NCBI RefSeq assembly: GCF_947507565.1
Contig: NC_089180.1
Location: 2,480,001-2,544,000, forward strand
Reading direction: 5' to 3'
DNA from: Oscarella lobularis
Lineage: Eukaryota > Porifera > Homoscleromorpha > Homosclerophorida > Oscarellidae
DNA length: 64,000 nucleotides
Below, one piece after another: positions 10,256-21,636 of this stretch. Made by a program: the position numbers and the translations under genes. Under the pieces are notes generated by a model that searched no databases, was not told the origin of the DNA, and saw only the letters and a program-made list of their open reading frames with translations. The first letter of the stretch is position 1, and each line of letters begins with the position of its first letter.

Positions 10256-11130
10256 TCAAGCCCAGTGGCTTCGCTTTGACAGTAAGCTTCGCAACGGCTC
10301 CGTAAGCTGCGCGAGGTTAGGAATAAACTTCCTGAGATGGTTCACCATTCCTAAGAATCGGCGAACGTCTGAAACGTTCTCAGGAGCTGGCATTTCGAGG
10401 ATGGCCTTGACTTTAGCTGGGTCGCTTCGTATTCCGCTCGCATCGATGACGTGGCCCAGAAACGTAACGGAGTCGACAGAGAAAACACATTTCTCCGGAT
10501 TGAGAGTAACGCCTGCTTCGACCAATCGTTGGCACACGCGAACCAAACGATCGTCGTGTTCGGCTTGACTTAGTCCGTAGACGAGGCAGTCGTCCATCAG
10601 AGAGATCAGCCCGGCGAGTATTTGTTGCATTTGTTTTTGAAAATACTCCGGCGCTGATGTAATTCCGAAAGGCAATCTATTGTAACAGAATCTCCCGAAA
10701 GGAGTAATGAAAGTCGTCAGCAGGGACGATTCTTTGGCGAGGAGGATCTGCCAAAACCCGCTGTTCGCATCTAACTTGCTAAATACGACGGCTCCTCGGA
10801 GTTGTCCAAGGGTGTGGTCGACCGCAGGAAGCATTAAACGCTCTCGTTTAACACATTCATTCAGTTTCCCTAGCTCGACGCAGATTCTGACCTTGGAAAT
10901 CGACTTGGGTACGACTACCATGCCAGCGCACCACTCGGTTGGCTCGTCGACGGGCGATATGACTCCGATCGACTGCATTCTCTCGAGCTCCGCCTTAACA
11001 CTATCTATGAGCGGAAGGGCAACGCGGCCCGGCGTCGTCAACGCGAAGGGTTTGGCGCCGTCACGTAATCGGATGACGTATTCTCCTAGCATTGTTCCAA
11101 GTCCTCGGAAAAGCGCAGGGAACTGTTCGC
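10256..11130 (-). pseudogene. Gypsy 2 reverse transcriptase
   Basis: A long frame from about 11130 encodes the whole reverse-transcriptase domain: the finger segment PTEWCAGMVVVPK, motif A with KLDANSGFWQI, the FGITSAPEYFQ block and the catalytic LMDDCLVYG (near 10590), which keeps both aspartates of the Y/F-x-D-D box. It ends at a TGA (10256-10258) where related elements usually have Trp, so a TGG to TGA change is likely. The catalytic residues are complete. Confidence 0.92.
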
Positions 11131-12315
11131 GAATGCGAATCTCGTGTATAATCGCAGAATCTGAAGGGCTTCGATGGCAGGTCGTCCGAGAAGGGCGTGT
11201 CGTAGTAGTCGTACGACGTAAATACTCTGGATGGCTTCGTGCTCCCGGACGCTCATTTTCGCTGTGAACGCTCCCACCTCGGTTAATCGCTTTCCGCCGG
11301 CGGCGAAGATTTGAAGGGGCGTCGACGTTAATGCTGGCGAGCCGAGATGCTCGTGGAGAGATTCTGGAATTGCCGTGACGTCCGCTCCGGTGTCAATCTT
11401 GAGTGACAGGGGCGTGTCATTGACACGGACTTCGACCTCCCACGGCGGCGTTGTCTCCGTATCGAGCGCTCCGAGAAAGGCTTGAACTGGCTTCGATGAC
11501 AGTTCGCTAACCGCTGCGCTTCGGCATACTCGCGCGTAGTGACCGATTTTGCCACATTTCGTACATTTGGCGTCGGTTGTGCGGCACTCTGCACGGGGGT
11601 GTTCTTTTGCGTACCCGCAGCGCTGGCAGCCAGCGGGCTTCTGCTGCTGCGATTTAGCGGCGGCGGGTTACTGCTTCTTCGGATTCACCGGTTGACGCGG
11701 CGTAAACGTCGGTTTCGGCTTCGAACCGCGCGTGATCGGCTCGAGACTTGAGGTGGGCGTCGTCGCTGCTGTCGGCTGACTTCGCACCATCGTCTGCTGC
11801 TCGGTGATCTCTTGGTACTGACGCGCGATCGTGATCGCTTTCTCCAGAGAGACCTTCGGATCCAACTGAAGCTTCTGTGACAGTCGATCGTCGCGCACGC
11901 CGATGATGAGTTGGAGGAGAATCTCGCGATCCCTTCTTTCCCCGAACTCGTATGTGTCGGACAGCGTATAGAGGCTCGTCACGTACGCTTCGACCGATTC
12001 ACGTTCTCCCTGACGCCGTTTGCAAAATTTGCACACTTCATAGAGCACGTTGCGCGTCGCTGAGAAATATTCGTCGAAGCTCTTCTTCACTGCAGCGTAA
12101 TTTTTCTCGTCGTCGTCGCTGAGCTGAAACTGAGACAGGATCTCGTCGGCGTCGGGTCCCATCGCGTAGATGAGCGCGGAAACTTGCTTATCGCCTTCTT
12201 TCTTGCTGAGTCCCGACGCTAGGCGATAGCGATCGAATCGCTTGATCCAGACTGACCAAGAGGCCTTCTTCTTGAAGTCGAACTGCGGAGGCTGTTTTAG
12301 ACCGAAATCTGCCAT
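11086..12315 (-). pseudogene. Gypsy 2 gag and protease
   Basis: The ATG at 12315 starts MADFGLKQPPQFDF. The capsid-like region runs to about 11700. A TAA at 11668-11670 interrupts the frame, which then continues unchanged through two zinc knuckles (the first CX2CX5HX4C, the second CX2CX4HX4C, about 11527-11630) and a retropepsin D-T-G-A site near 11395. The frame is lost by a one-base shift near 11140, before the linker to reverse transcriptase. Gag, protease and pol were therefore probably one reading frame before the mutations. Confidence 0.85.
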
Positions 12316-12340
12316 CCCTCTCCGGACACTCCTGACACCA

Positions 12341-12457
12341 TGTAGTGCGTAGGCTGCGTGCAAGTGAAGTGTATTTTGGTACCCAGGTGCAGGGGATTAT
12401 ATATCTACGTGCTCCGGTTATCCGGGCAACATGCACTCTAACACGTCGAACACCACA
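12341..12457 (-). mobile_element. Putative 5' LTR of Gypsy element 2
   Basis: Read on the minus strand the segment begins TGTGGTG and ends ACTACA, with a TATATAATCC box about two-fifths along. It is followed without spacer by a primer-binding site beginning TGGTGTCAGGAGTG (12340-12327). The length of 117 bp is short for Gypsy, and no partner LTR is present to verify the left boundary. Confidence 0.45.
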
Positions 12458-13225
12458 AATGGTGCTTGAAGTGGAGCCGATATGCATTTGGATAGAAGGG
12501 GGTGGAGCGATTGCAGCTACGCTGCTGTGGCCTCTGCCCAACCACGCCGGTCTCATAAAGATAGTGGGAATGGTGTTGATCCTTGGTCTTTGTCAGCGTA
12601 GATTAAGCGTCGGAATTACACTGTGGTTCGAGGTAACCGGAAGGAGGACAGTGATTCGTCTTTGAAAGGGGTTGAATCAAAGAAATTCGATGGATTTTAT
12701 TGTCGGTCACCTTCACTCTGCCTCTACTGCTCTGCGGGAGTCATTTTCGGAAAGCGGTACTTGAACGTTTGTTCTCCGCTGTGAGTGCGCACGTGGACGT
12801 TCAAATTCTTTGCTTCGATGACGCATGCTGAAAGCGCTAAGGAAGAAAAGGTAAGGATAACTGTAGCTTTTTCGAGAAACGAGCATTGCGTCTGCTTCTT
12901 CCTCCGAAGCTCTTCAATGAGGGCCAATTTTCTCAGCTAACACGAACAGACGACCGGAAATTAACTTCAATATCGCATCGTTTCGAGAAGTCGGCGCGAC
13001 GTAGCAAGATTGACGTCGCAAAAATTTACATATCGGTAACTTTAGTAGTTGCTAAATCGTCGTTCAGCTCAAATTTTTCATCGTCATTGTCGTCGTTGGC
13101 TTCATCATCAGTGTAATCTTAACAATACCGAAGTTTTACTTGAAGAGCGCCGAGATATTAATTAATTAATTAAAGGCAGGTATAAAGTATAACTCTTTTT
13201 TTATATTTATTTATTTAATTGCACA
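12458..13225. other. No firmly supported gene
   Basis: On the minus strand 12724-12840 there is an NVHVRTHSGEQTFKYRF stretch preceded by a possible acceptor, reminiscent of one decayed C2H2 zinc finger and its linker; the cysteine spacing is wrong. An ATTAATTAATTAATTAA microsatellite lies at about 13157-13173. Nothing else is recognised. Confidence 0.35.
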
Positions 13226-13412
13226 GGTGATGGACAAATCCATTGATGAAGATGACGATTACGATGGGGACTCAGAGGCAAACGTATCTTGTCTGGTCAG
13301 CCACAATGAAGCGGCAAGCATGCTTGAGCGGAGTCTTGTCTGGTTAGAGTGCCAGGAGAAAGCGAATATTGCTAGCGTTACTCTACTAAGAGAGTTGAGA
13401 GCTGGCATTTAG
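13226..13412 (+). pseudogene. Tigger/pogo transposase C-terminal exon (possible)
   Basis: An exon-like frame after a TTTAATTGCACAG acceptor: an Asp-rich stretch followed by CLVSHNEAASMLERSLVWLE and a terminal LLRELRAGI. This resembles the end of Tigger-type transposases, where an acidic region precedes a short helical tail. No catalytic sequence is nearby. Confidence 0.4.
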
Positions 13413-14100
13413 ACACAGATCCCCCATTCTTAAACAAACCCAAATTGATAGCTTCTTTACATATTTCTTTTCAAAAAAGCATGATATTTACCTTCAATTT
13501 TCCGTATCTGTTGGCTAAGGTTAGAAAGGAAAGAGAAAGCCGGTAGAAAGGTAAGAGAAAGCCGGCAGAAAAGGGAAATAGTGAGAAACAGCAGCTAAGG
13601 CAGACTCATTGAATACCAAAAGAAAAAAGCAATACGCTTCATCTCAGTAATGAAGGACACGCACTCTGGTCATCGCAGTATTTTAACCTGCGTGCAGCGA
13701 CCGCATAATTTAGTTAGGTACACGAGCAACAATTAAACACCTCTTGTGGTCGAAAGATTACGCTATTCACTCGTAAGGCTGAGCTAAGTTTGCCTAAAAC
13801 TCCGCGTAAACCAAGCACAACGTCAAGAACCGCAGAAAAAAGAACGACCTTGTGCGCGACGAAAACGACCAGCGTACCGTCCAAGACCGTCGATGCCGAA
13901 ACAAAGTACCTTGAAATTGTTCAAAAATTTCTCCAAGAGCTGTCATGGGAACGAAAAAAGGAAGATCTACAAAAAGCCATCTGTATTGTTATACCCCTAA
14001 TTTTGCCGTTGGATTATGACTATAACGTCACCAGCAATATCCATTAATTAAGAGTCTATTTGGTCAACGTAAAATTCTGCCAAAAAACCAAGGCATGAGC
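13413..14100. other. Open frame of unknown function
   Basis: The + frame 13790-14047 is Lys/Arg/Thr-rich in its first half and ends just before the ORF at 14103. It may be an upstream part of the same element. No domain recognised. Confidence 0.3.
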
Positions 14101-14102
14101 GA

Positions 14103-14652
14103 ATGACCACTCTAATTGCAGCTCTATTCGGCGGCTGGCTTCTAATTCGCGAAAAGATTTTCTCAATGTTCGGAACGTGCAAGGATTTCGAGTTCCTTGT
14201 CTTTCGGTACCTGCTGGATGAGCTAATCCCTCTTATCTTTTTCTTTTACTCAACTATACATCGAGGCAGCCAATATCAGCTATGGCAAAGTTCAATGATA
14301 CGGCTTGCCATCATGTTTATAGTTCAACAGCGCCACAATTACGATAAAGCAATGCTTTCAAGCATTAGTGACTGTCTGCATTACGAAACAGCGATACCAC
14401 AGTGGCAATCGACCTTCTCTTCCAATATCAATGTTTTTAGTGAAAAAAGAAGTTTTTCACTCGTTATTGCGCGCGCAATGCCCATCTTGGTCAAGTGCAG
14501 ACCAAATTGTTGAATTTGCACACGTTCTGAGCGCAAGGCGATTTGATGCCGCGTTTGCAACCCATTTTTTAATCGACGGGGGGGGGGAGAAAAGGCTCAA
14601 AGCAGAAAATCTCTCAGCTGGCAGGAAAAGCAGACATTGCAACAAAATTTAG
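14103..14652 (+). pseudogene. Uncharacterised repetitive ORF (mobile-element type)
   Basis: Two overlapping frames (14103-14513 and 14368-14652) join by a frameshift near 14450. The product has a segment LIPLIFFFYSTIHRGSQYQL, then an NYDKAMLSSISDCL helix and EVFHSLLRAQCPSWSSADQI. I associate this pattern with multicopy ORFs in sponge and cnidarian genomes whose function is not defined; it may be part of a large DNA transposon. An eight- to nine-base G run near 14580 lies at its 3' end. Family recalled, not verified. Confidence 0.4.
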
Positions 14653-14984
14653 AAATATATACGAAAACTGCGGAAAGTCAAAAGTGGTAGGAAAATAAAA
14701 AAATTAAAAATGTTAAATTAATGTCTTTAACTTTATCTACATAACATAACTCAAAAAACGTCTTTACAACTTACACCTTTGTAGCCGTATTTCGACTACT
14801 CTTCATCTTTCTTCTGGCGAGAGAAGCCTAAGAAGACAAAACTTGACGAGGATGACCCATCACTTGACTTCGAACTTCTGGTTAGGCGAAATTGGCCTCT
14901 ACATTCGTCCGGATGAATGCAAAGATCTCTAAGTGCAGTTCCTGTACCAAAGTGGCCTCTAAGGATATGTCAATGCGAAAGAGG

Positions 14985-15165
14985 CCGCCTCTGATAAAGA
15001 AATCTGATCAGAAGAGCATTCATGTTTGTTCCGTCTTCATTTTGATCAGTCACGATGATAAGACGAGCGTAAGGCAGCGCTTTCAACAGAACCGTAATTT
15101 TTGTTGTACTTGAGACCCACCATCGGAACAATGTTCTTTTTCTTAGCGTCGCCCTCAATCCAGAA
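14985..15165 (-). pseudogene. DNA topoisomerase II fragment (TOPRIM region)
   Basis: Minus-strand frames give GLKYNKNYGSVES, then after a frameshift YARLIIVTDQNEDGTNMNAL and LIRFLY. This aligns with the TOPRIM part of eukaryotic topoisomerase II, where the metal-binding motif is normally TDQD-x-DGSH. Here the second acidic residue reads Asn, so the site is damaged. The piece is about 55 codons, without flanking topoisomerase sequence. It is a gene fragment or decayed retrocopy. Confidence 0.65.
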
Positions 15166-15979
15166 AAATAAATTAAAATATATATTGAATTTTTTATTTA
15201 TGACCTAGTTCTTAGTTGCTTCCAGCATTTTTTTAAGATGATAGACGCCAAAATGATTGCGTCCGATGTTGCCAAGTCAACGCGAATGCTTTTGCCCTTG
15301 ACTGCCAACAGGCACGATTTTGACTTGAATGAATATGGATATCTTTGATCTCGGCTGCTACTTAGTGACGTCACAGCAGACAGCGTGAAAGCATACAGCA
15401 TCCCACGTCCAATCGAAAAAAATGTATCGCACGTTTTCGATCCCTCCCAGCCCTTTCGATCGCTTCTAATAAGTCTCTAAACAGCGTTGCTAGCGTAAAA
15501 TATCTCGCCCAAAAATGAGGCCCCAATAGGGTACACAGGGGAACAGAGCAACGAAGTCTTTCTCTAAAGTGCTTTAAGAATCTCTGTGTTGCTAAATTTG
15601 CTTTTACAACAGTTGCTAAACGGCTATACTGCCGATTCGGAGAGAAAAAAGCAACTTTCGTCAACATGTTACTTAGAGAGAAGCGCTTCCTAAATACTTA
15701 TACACCTAATGCGCATTCGCTTCTGCACTAATGGCTGCGTGCTAGAGCTTGTTTTACAGAGAATTTCCTCCTCTTTCTAACGGTACAACGCACGTGTTTC
15801 TTCCTAGCTTTGATTTCTCAAAAATTAGCCTAACGTGATTAGTGTACGCCTAGACACCAAACGGCTCGATCCGACCCACTGAATTATTTTCGGCGAGCGC
15901 TGAAGCTAAACCCGAATAGGATTTAGACAAATATACGCTCTGTACTATTCGATTCCGCGCCTAAGGCTATTTTTCCTCT
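15166..15979. other. No recognised gene
   Basis: Short open frames on the minus strand (15198-15401, 15371-15667) show no recognisable domain. AT-rich. Confidence 0.4.
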
Positions 15980-18540
15980 CAGAGACGAATGCGGCATGTC
16001 TTTGAGATGCGGCATCTTATGAGACGAAAGCAGCATCTCATGCTGCCGTTTTTCTTATAAGCGGAAGCGGCATCTCATGCTGGCGTTTCTCTAAGAGACG
16101 AAAGCGACATTTAATGCTGATCTTTCTCTTATAGACGAAAGCGACATCTCATGCTGACGTTCCTCTCAGAGACGAATGCGGGATGTCATGCTCCCGTTTC
16201 TCTTATAGTCGAAAACGGCATCTGATACTTCCGTTTCTTTGAGACGGAAGCGGCATCTTATGACACGAAAGCGGCTTGTCATGCTGCCGCTTTTCTGCGG
16301 CATCTCATGCTGCCGTTTCTGTTATAGTCGAAAGCTTATGCTGCAGATTCTCTTAGAGACGAAAAAGGTTCTGATGCTTCCGTTTCTTTTAGAGACGAAA
16401 GCGGCATCTCTTGCTGCCGATTCTCTTACAGACGAAATGTGGCTCTGATGCTTCCGTTTCTTTTAGAGACGAAATCGGCATCTTATGCCGCAGTTTCTCT
16501 ATGAGACGAAAGCGGCATCTCATACAGCCGTTTCTCTTAGAGACAAATGCGGCATGTCATGCTCCGGTTTTTCTTATAGTCGAAAGCGGCATCTCATGCT
16601 GCCGTTTGTTATAGTCGAAAGCGGCATCTGATTCCGCCGTTTCTTTAAGTGACGAAAGATGCATCTCATGCTGCGGTTCCTCTTAGAGACGAATGTATGT
16701 CATGCTCCCGTTTCTCTTATAATCGATCTCATTGTGACGTTTCTCTTATAGACGAAAGCCGCATCTCAAGCTGCCGTTTTTCTTATAGTCGAAAGCGGCA
16801 TCTTATGCTGCCGTTTCTTTTATAGTCGAAAGCGGCTTTTAGACGAGAGCGGCATCTTTTGCCGCCGTTTCTCATATAGACGAAAGCAACATCTCATGCT
16901 AATAGACGATAGCGGCATCTCATGCTGCCTCTCTTAGAGACGAAAAAGGGTTCTGATGCTCCCGTTTCTTTTAGAGACGAAAGCTGCATGTCATGCTGCC
17001 GTTTTTCTGAGAGAAAAAAGCCAATTCTCATGCAGACGTTCTTATAGACAAAAGCGACATCTCAAGCTGACGTTTCTCGAAAGCGGTTTCTCATGCTGCC
17101 GTTTCTCGCATAGTCAAAAGCGACTTCTCATGCAACGTTCTTATAGAAGAAAGCGACATCTCAAGCTAACGTTTCTCATATATACGAAGGCGGCATCTCA
17201 TGCTGCCGTTTCTCGTATAGTTAGAGACAAATGGGGCATGTTGTCATTATAGTCAAAAGGGGCATCTCATGCTAATAGACGAAAGCGGCATTTCATGCGT
17301 CCTCTCTTAGAGACGAAAAAGGATTGTGATGCTTCCGTTTCTTTTAGAGATGAAAGCGGCATCTCATGCTGCCGTTTCTCTAAGAGACAAAGCGACTTTT
17401 CATGCAGACGCTCTTATAGACAAAAGCGACATCTCAAGCTGAAGTTTCTCGAAAGCGGCTTCTCATGCTGCCGTTTCTCGCATAGTCAAAAGCGACTTCT
17501 CAAGCAGACGTTCTTATAGAAGAAATCGACATCTCAAGCTAACGTTTCTCATATATACGAAGGCGGCATCTCATTCTGCCGTTTCTCGTATAGTTAGAGA
17601 CAAATGGGGCATGTCATTATAGTCAAAAGGGGCATCTTATCCTTCTTTTGTTTCTTTAGGAGACAAAAGTGGCATCTCATTCTGCCGTTTTTCTTATAGG
17701 CGGAAGAGGCATCTCAAGCTGACGTTCCTATGCGGCATGTCATACTCCCGTTTTTCTTATAGTCGAAAACGGCATCTGATACTTCCGTTTCTCTTTAAGA
17801 CGAAAGCGGCATTTATGAGACGAAAGCGGCATCTCATGCTGCCGTTTCTCTTATAGACGAAAGCCGCATCTCATGCTGCCGATTCTCTTGCAGACAAAAA
17901 AGGGCTCTGATGCTTCCGTTTCTTTTAGAGACGAAAGCGGCATCTCATGCTGCCGTTTCTCTTATAGTCGAAAGCGGCATTTCATGCTGCCGTTTTCTTT
18001 ATAGTCGAAAGCGGCATCTGATGCCGCCGTTTCTCTAAGTGACGAAAGATGCATCTCATGCTGCTGTTTCTCTTAGAGACGAATGCATGTCATGCTCCCG
18101 TTTCTCTTATAGTCGATCTCATGGTGACGTTTTTCTGATAGACGAAAGCCGCATATCATGCTGCTGTTTCTCATATAGTCAAAAGCGGCATCTCATGCTG
18201 CCGTTTCTTTTATAGTCGAAAGTGGCTTCTTTTAGACGGCATCTTTTGCCGCCGTTTCTCATATAGACGAAAGCGACATCTCAACGAAAGCGGCATTTCA
18301 TGGCTCCTCTCTTAGAGACGAAAAAGGGTTCTGATGCTTCCGTTTCTTTTAGAGACGAAAGCGGAATCTCATGCTGCCGTTTCTCTAAGAGACTCATGCA
18401 GACGTTCTTATAGACAAAAGCGATATCTCAAGCTGAGGTTCCTCTCAGAGACGAATGCGGCATGTCTTTGAGACGAAATCGGCATCTTATGAGACGAAAG
18501 CGACATGTCATGCTGTCGTTTTTCTTATAGGCGGAAGCGG
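15980..18540 (+). repeat. 37-bp minisatellite array, forward orientation
   Basis: About 2.5 kb of tandem copies of a unit near GACGAAAGCGGCATCTCATG plus CTGCCGTTTCTCTTATA, with many substitutions and partial units. Larger blocks recur: the segment around 16930-17230 reappears at about 17300-17610, and 16440-16860 resembles 17900-18270, showing higher-order duplication. Short open frames inside are array by-products. Confidence 0.9.
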
Positions 18541-18820
18541 CAGCACGCTTTCGACTATAAGAGAAACGGCAGCATGAGATGCCGCGTTCGTCTATATGGG
18601 CAGCATGAGATGCCGCTTTTGTCTCATAGAGAAACGGCGGCATAAGATTCCGCTTTCGAGTGTAAGAGAAACGGGAGCATGACATGCCGCATTCGTGTAT
18701 AAGAGGAGCGGCGGCATAAGATGCTTCTTTTGTCGCTTGGAGAAACGGCAGCATGAGATGCCGCTTTCGACTATAAGAGAAACGGGAGCAAGAGAAGCCG
18801 CTTTCGACTAATACTAATGC
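18541..18820 (-). repeat. 37-bp minisatellite, inverted block
   Basis: At about 18540 the same unit continues as its reverse complement (GGCAGCATGAGATGCCGCTTTCG...), for seven or so copies. The unit itself contains a short dyad (GGCATCTCATGCTGCC), but the flanking CTCTTATA and GACGAAAG sides fix the orientation, so the inversion is real. Confidence 0.8.
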
Positions 18821-18824
18821 AAAG

Positions 18825-19432
18825 AGGAGCGAAGACCTTAAGATACTAATAGGAAGGGGAGGGAACGCCGTCAGACACTAAAAGAAATGAGAGCGAAGGC
18901 CGTCTGATACTAATAGAAACAAGAGATACTAGATAGAAACGAGAGCGAAGGCCGTCAGATTCTAATAGAAAAGGGAGCTAAGGACATATACTAATAGAAA
19001 GGGAAGCGAAGGCAGTCAGATACTAACAGAAATGAGGGCGAAGACCGTCAGATAATAATAGAAACGAGAGCGAAGGCCGTCAGATACTTTTCGGCCGTCG
19101 GATTCTAAAAAAAGGGAAGCGAAGGCCGTCAGATACTAATAGATACGAGAGCGAAGGCCGTTAGATACTATTAGAAACGAGAGCCAAGGCCGTCAGATAC
19201 TAATAGAAAGACGAGCAAAAGCCGGCAGATACTAATAGAAACGAGAGCGAAAGCCGTCAGATACTAACAGAAAGGGGAGCGAAGACCGCGTCAGATACTA
19301 ATAGAAAGACGAGTAAAGGCCGTCAGATACTAATAGAAACGAGGGCGAAAGCCGTCAGATACTAACAGAAAAGGGAGCAAAGACCGTCAGATACTAACAG
19401 AAACGAGAGAGAAGGCCGTCAAATACTAATGC
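18825..19432. repeat. 32-bp minisatellite array
   Basis: Tandem copies of a 32-bp unit with core ATACTAATAGAAACGAGAGC followed by GAAGGCCGTCAG, about 18-19 copies, following directly on the inverted 37-bp block. Units vary mainly at the GAAACGAGAG segment. Confidence 0.88.
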
Positions 19433-20546
19433 AGCATTTTGACGCCTGTTGCTAAAGTAAGAGTAAGACCCGATAGAGTCTGCTAATAAAACGGTTTGTT
19501 GCTTTCTTTTTTGTTCAAAAGCGACAATTATTTTCAAATTTGTTTGATCGAGTGCAACTTCTAATCATGGCCAATGTGCTTGACTTCGTTACATCTGCGC
19601 CATCTCTCTTGGACGAATCTCAACGACTACAGCACTCATATCGTCCTAGCTTTAGCGACTGTTGCCGCTCGGCTTCAGCATGCTGCGGATTTACTTGGTA
19701 AGTCTATTCACACGTCGATTGCTCATCGTCATTGAAGTTACTCGCAAACCAGGTGTACTCCATAGTCGAGCGACAGCTCAAGACCTCTTGGAAGCCCTGT
19801 TGACATTGCGGCGTGCAGTGGAGGAACAGAAAAATAAATGCGAAGAAGAACTTCATGGGATCGTGAACACGAATTAGTACAGTGCACCCAGAGACCAAGA
19901 GAGAGGGATGGGCAACTACGCGTCACGTGACTCTGTAATTTGAAGAAAAGACTGTTGTATTGCCTTCCCGGATGTGTTGGAGATAAACGCGCTTAATTAA
20001 CGGCAAGCAGCTGAAAGTAAGTACTTGTCAAACGTAGCTCAAAAGACTGGCCTGTCAGTGGCGCACTGATGTATTCGTAAGGGATGTTGTTGACATGGGT
20101 GTACCTTCGATTTTATCTCACGTACTCCTATGCTCCCTCCTGCGTTTTTTCGATAGTGTTGATCATCGATCCAGCGAGCTCCCTGGGCGCCCTCTTCCAT
20201 ATTTTAGTGCTTTGTGCTTCTTTTATCTGCTGTTTAATAAGGCTTCCCGAACACGCCCACACTCCCTCTCCTGCTCCACAACCGCGCCCGAGCGGGTAGA
20301 ACTTACGGTTTTAGGAAAGTATAAGAATTCCAACGTTCCTTAGACCTAGGGTCCTCTTGATTGCTTTAGCGTATGCCAAAGAAAACCGCTGATAAAGTCT
20401 GATATAGGGTGAAGCCTAGCTATGCCTCGGAAGTTTCGTTTGAAATCGAATAAATTTGAAAGAAAACGGCAAGACGAACAGAGAGTTTTCATTTCCAACA
20501 GAGCTGCACTGTTAGGCCTTTTTGACAGAATTTTTTCATTTGGCAT
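19433..20546. other. No recognised gene
   Basis: An open + frame at 19662-19877 ends with an amphipathic stretch, but no domain is identified. Frames at 20084-20343 are hydrophobic without homology. Just before 20547 the forward frame is open and may be a decayed upstream part of the THAP9-like ORF. Confidence 0.35.
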
Positions 20547-21636
20547 GTGGGATCACTTTCTTCTTGGCATGAAAATGTGGTTGGTGAAAAATTGTTCCTA
20601 ACAAAAGTTTCTGTCACAAGCGACGCTTCCATCTCCGGACCAGCCACATGGGCGACACATTCCCTTCTCCTTGACAAGACTGGCCTTGCTAAGTTTTACG
20701 TTCAAGGAAGGCCTGTTGCGACAGATTATTGCAGTGCTCTGCAGAGATCGCCGATTAATCCGTCCAAAGTGACCTTTTTGAACTTTCCGGCACTTCTCCA
20801 GTTTCTTGATAAAAGCGCAACATGTCCAGGAAACCCTGACGACAAATTCGTTTGTATGGCAAGGAGATGGAAGAATAGCTATTTTTATAGCCAGCTCGAC
20901 GCCTCAATTCCAGTAATTTACAAGAATTGCTTCTACTTAGCTACACTCCGATCGTCACACTGCCATCTCATTACGTCGGCTGAAAATATAAGATGCTTGG
21001 AATGTGTTAAATTCAGAAAGAGTCTTGGGATATATCACTCTCGTTGGATTCGTCGCTCTCACACAAGTTCACAAAGAATAAAGTTCTCTCGACTCCACAA
21101 CGTAGCCTAAAATTTTCTCTATTGGCCCGAAAACAGAAAATGCAGTTGCAGACAATCCGACGGCTCAAAGCTAAGATAGAGAATTGGGTGAACACCACAA
21201 GCGTAGAAATTCAAGACGACCTTGCCAAAGATGTTGCAGAGACGCTAGAGAAACATGCTGACGCAGTGAAAGAAACTTTTCCTGAAGGTTCGTTTCAGAG
21301 ACTGTTCTGGAATCAGCAAATGTCGGTGACAAGAGCAAAAGGCCCAACAGGTAGGCGGTGGCACCCAATAATCATTCGATTAGCAATGAACCTGAAGATG
21401 CAATCTTCATCGGCATATCGCTCACTTCGCACATCCGGTTTTCTTGTGCTGCCAAGTGAGCGAACTCTCAATGACTATGTTCATTTCTACGATTGCTCAG
21501 CGGGATGCCATAAAGACTTGCAAGACGCATTGGCTGCTGAGGCACAGGTCGATAAGCTAACAGATGTCCAGAAATTCGTGGCTCAGTCTTTGGATGAAAT
21601 GCGGGTAAGAGAAGACCTGGTGTACAACAAGAATAC
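20547..21636 (+). pseudogene. P-element/THAP9-like transposase region, copy 1
   Basis: Frames 20547-21110 and 21044-21636 join by a one-base shift near 21055. The first half has the spaced pattern SATCPGNPDDKFVCMARR, a Y-x-P-V-I-Y core and an ECVKFRKSL segment. The second has a coiled-coil stretch (about 21120-21260), then FWNQQ, RRWHPIIIRLAMNLKMQSSS, AYRSLR and LPSERTLNDY, which match the region before the catalytic domain of THAP9/P-like transposases. Similarity ends at about 21636 (VREDLVYNKNT), where the sequence changes abruptly. No THAP finger precedes it. A second copy of the first half lies at 45.7-46.6 kb on the minus strand. Confidence 0.7.

Larger units (their letters stand above)
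9124..12457 (-). mobile_element. Ty3/Gypsy LTR retrotransposon, element 2
   Basis: A 5' portion of a Gypsy element on the minus strand with the domain order LTR, primer-binding site, gag, zinc knuckles, protease, reverse transcriptase, RNase H, integrase. It ends inside the integrase core just after the second catalytic Asp, at a junction with a pogo fragment, so the 3' end and 3' LTR are lost. Three in-frame stops or frameshifts are identified in gag-pol and two more before and inside integrase. Sequence, LTR and primer site differ from element 1, so this is another family. Confidence 0.9.

Noticed and set aside
12724-12927. C2H2 zinc-finger gene
   Set aside because: HVRTH and a linker-like HSGEQTFK are visible, but the cysteine pair and spacing of a C2H2 finger are missing.
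16239-17519. Several open frames inside the 37-bp array
   Set aside because: They encode the repeat unit itself (FLLETKAASHAA-like) and appear in both orientations; they are by-products of the array.
15980-19432. CRISPR array
   Set aside because: Units are directly tandem and diverged, with no unique spacers, and the DNA is eukaryotic.
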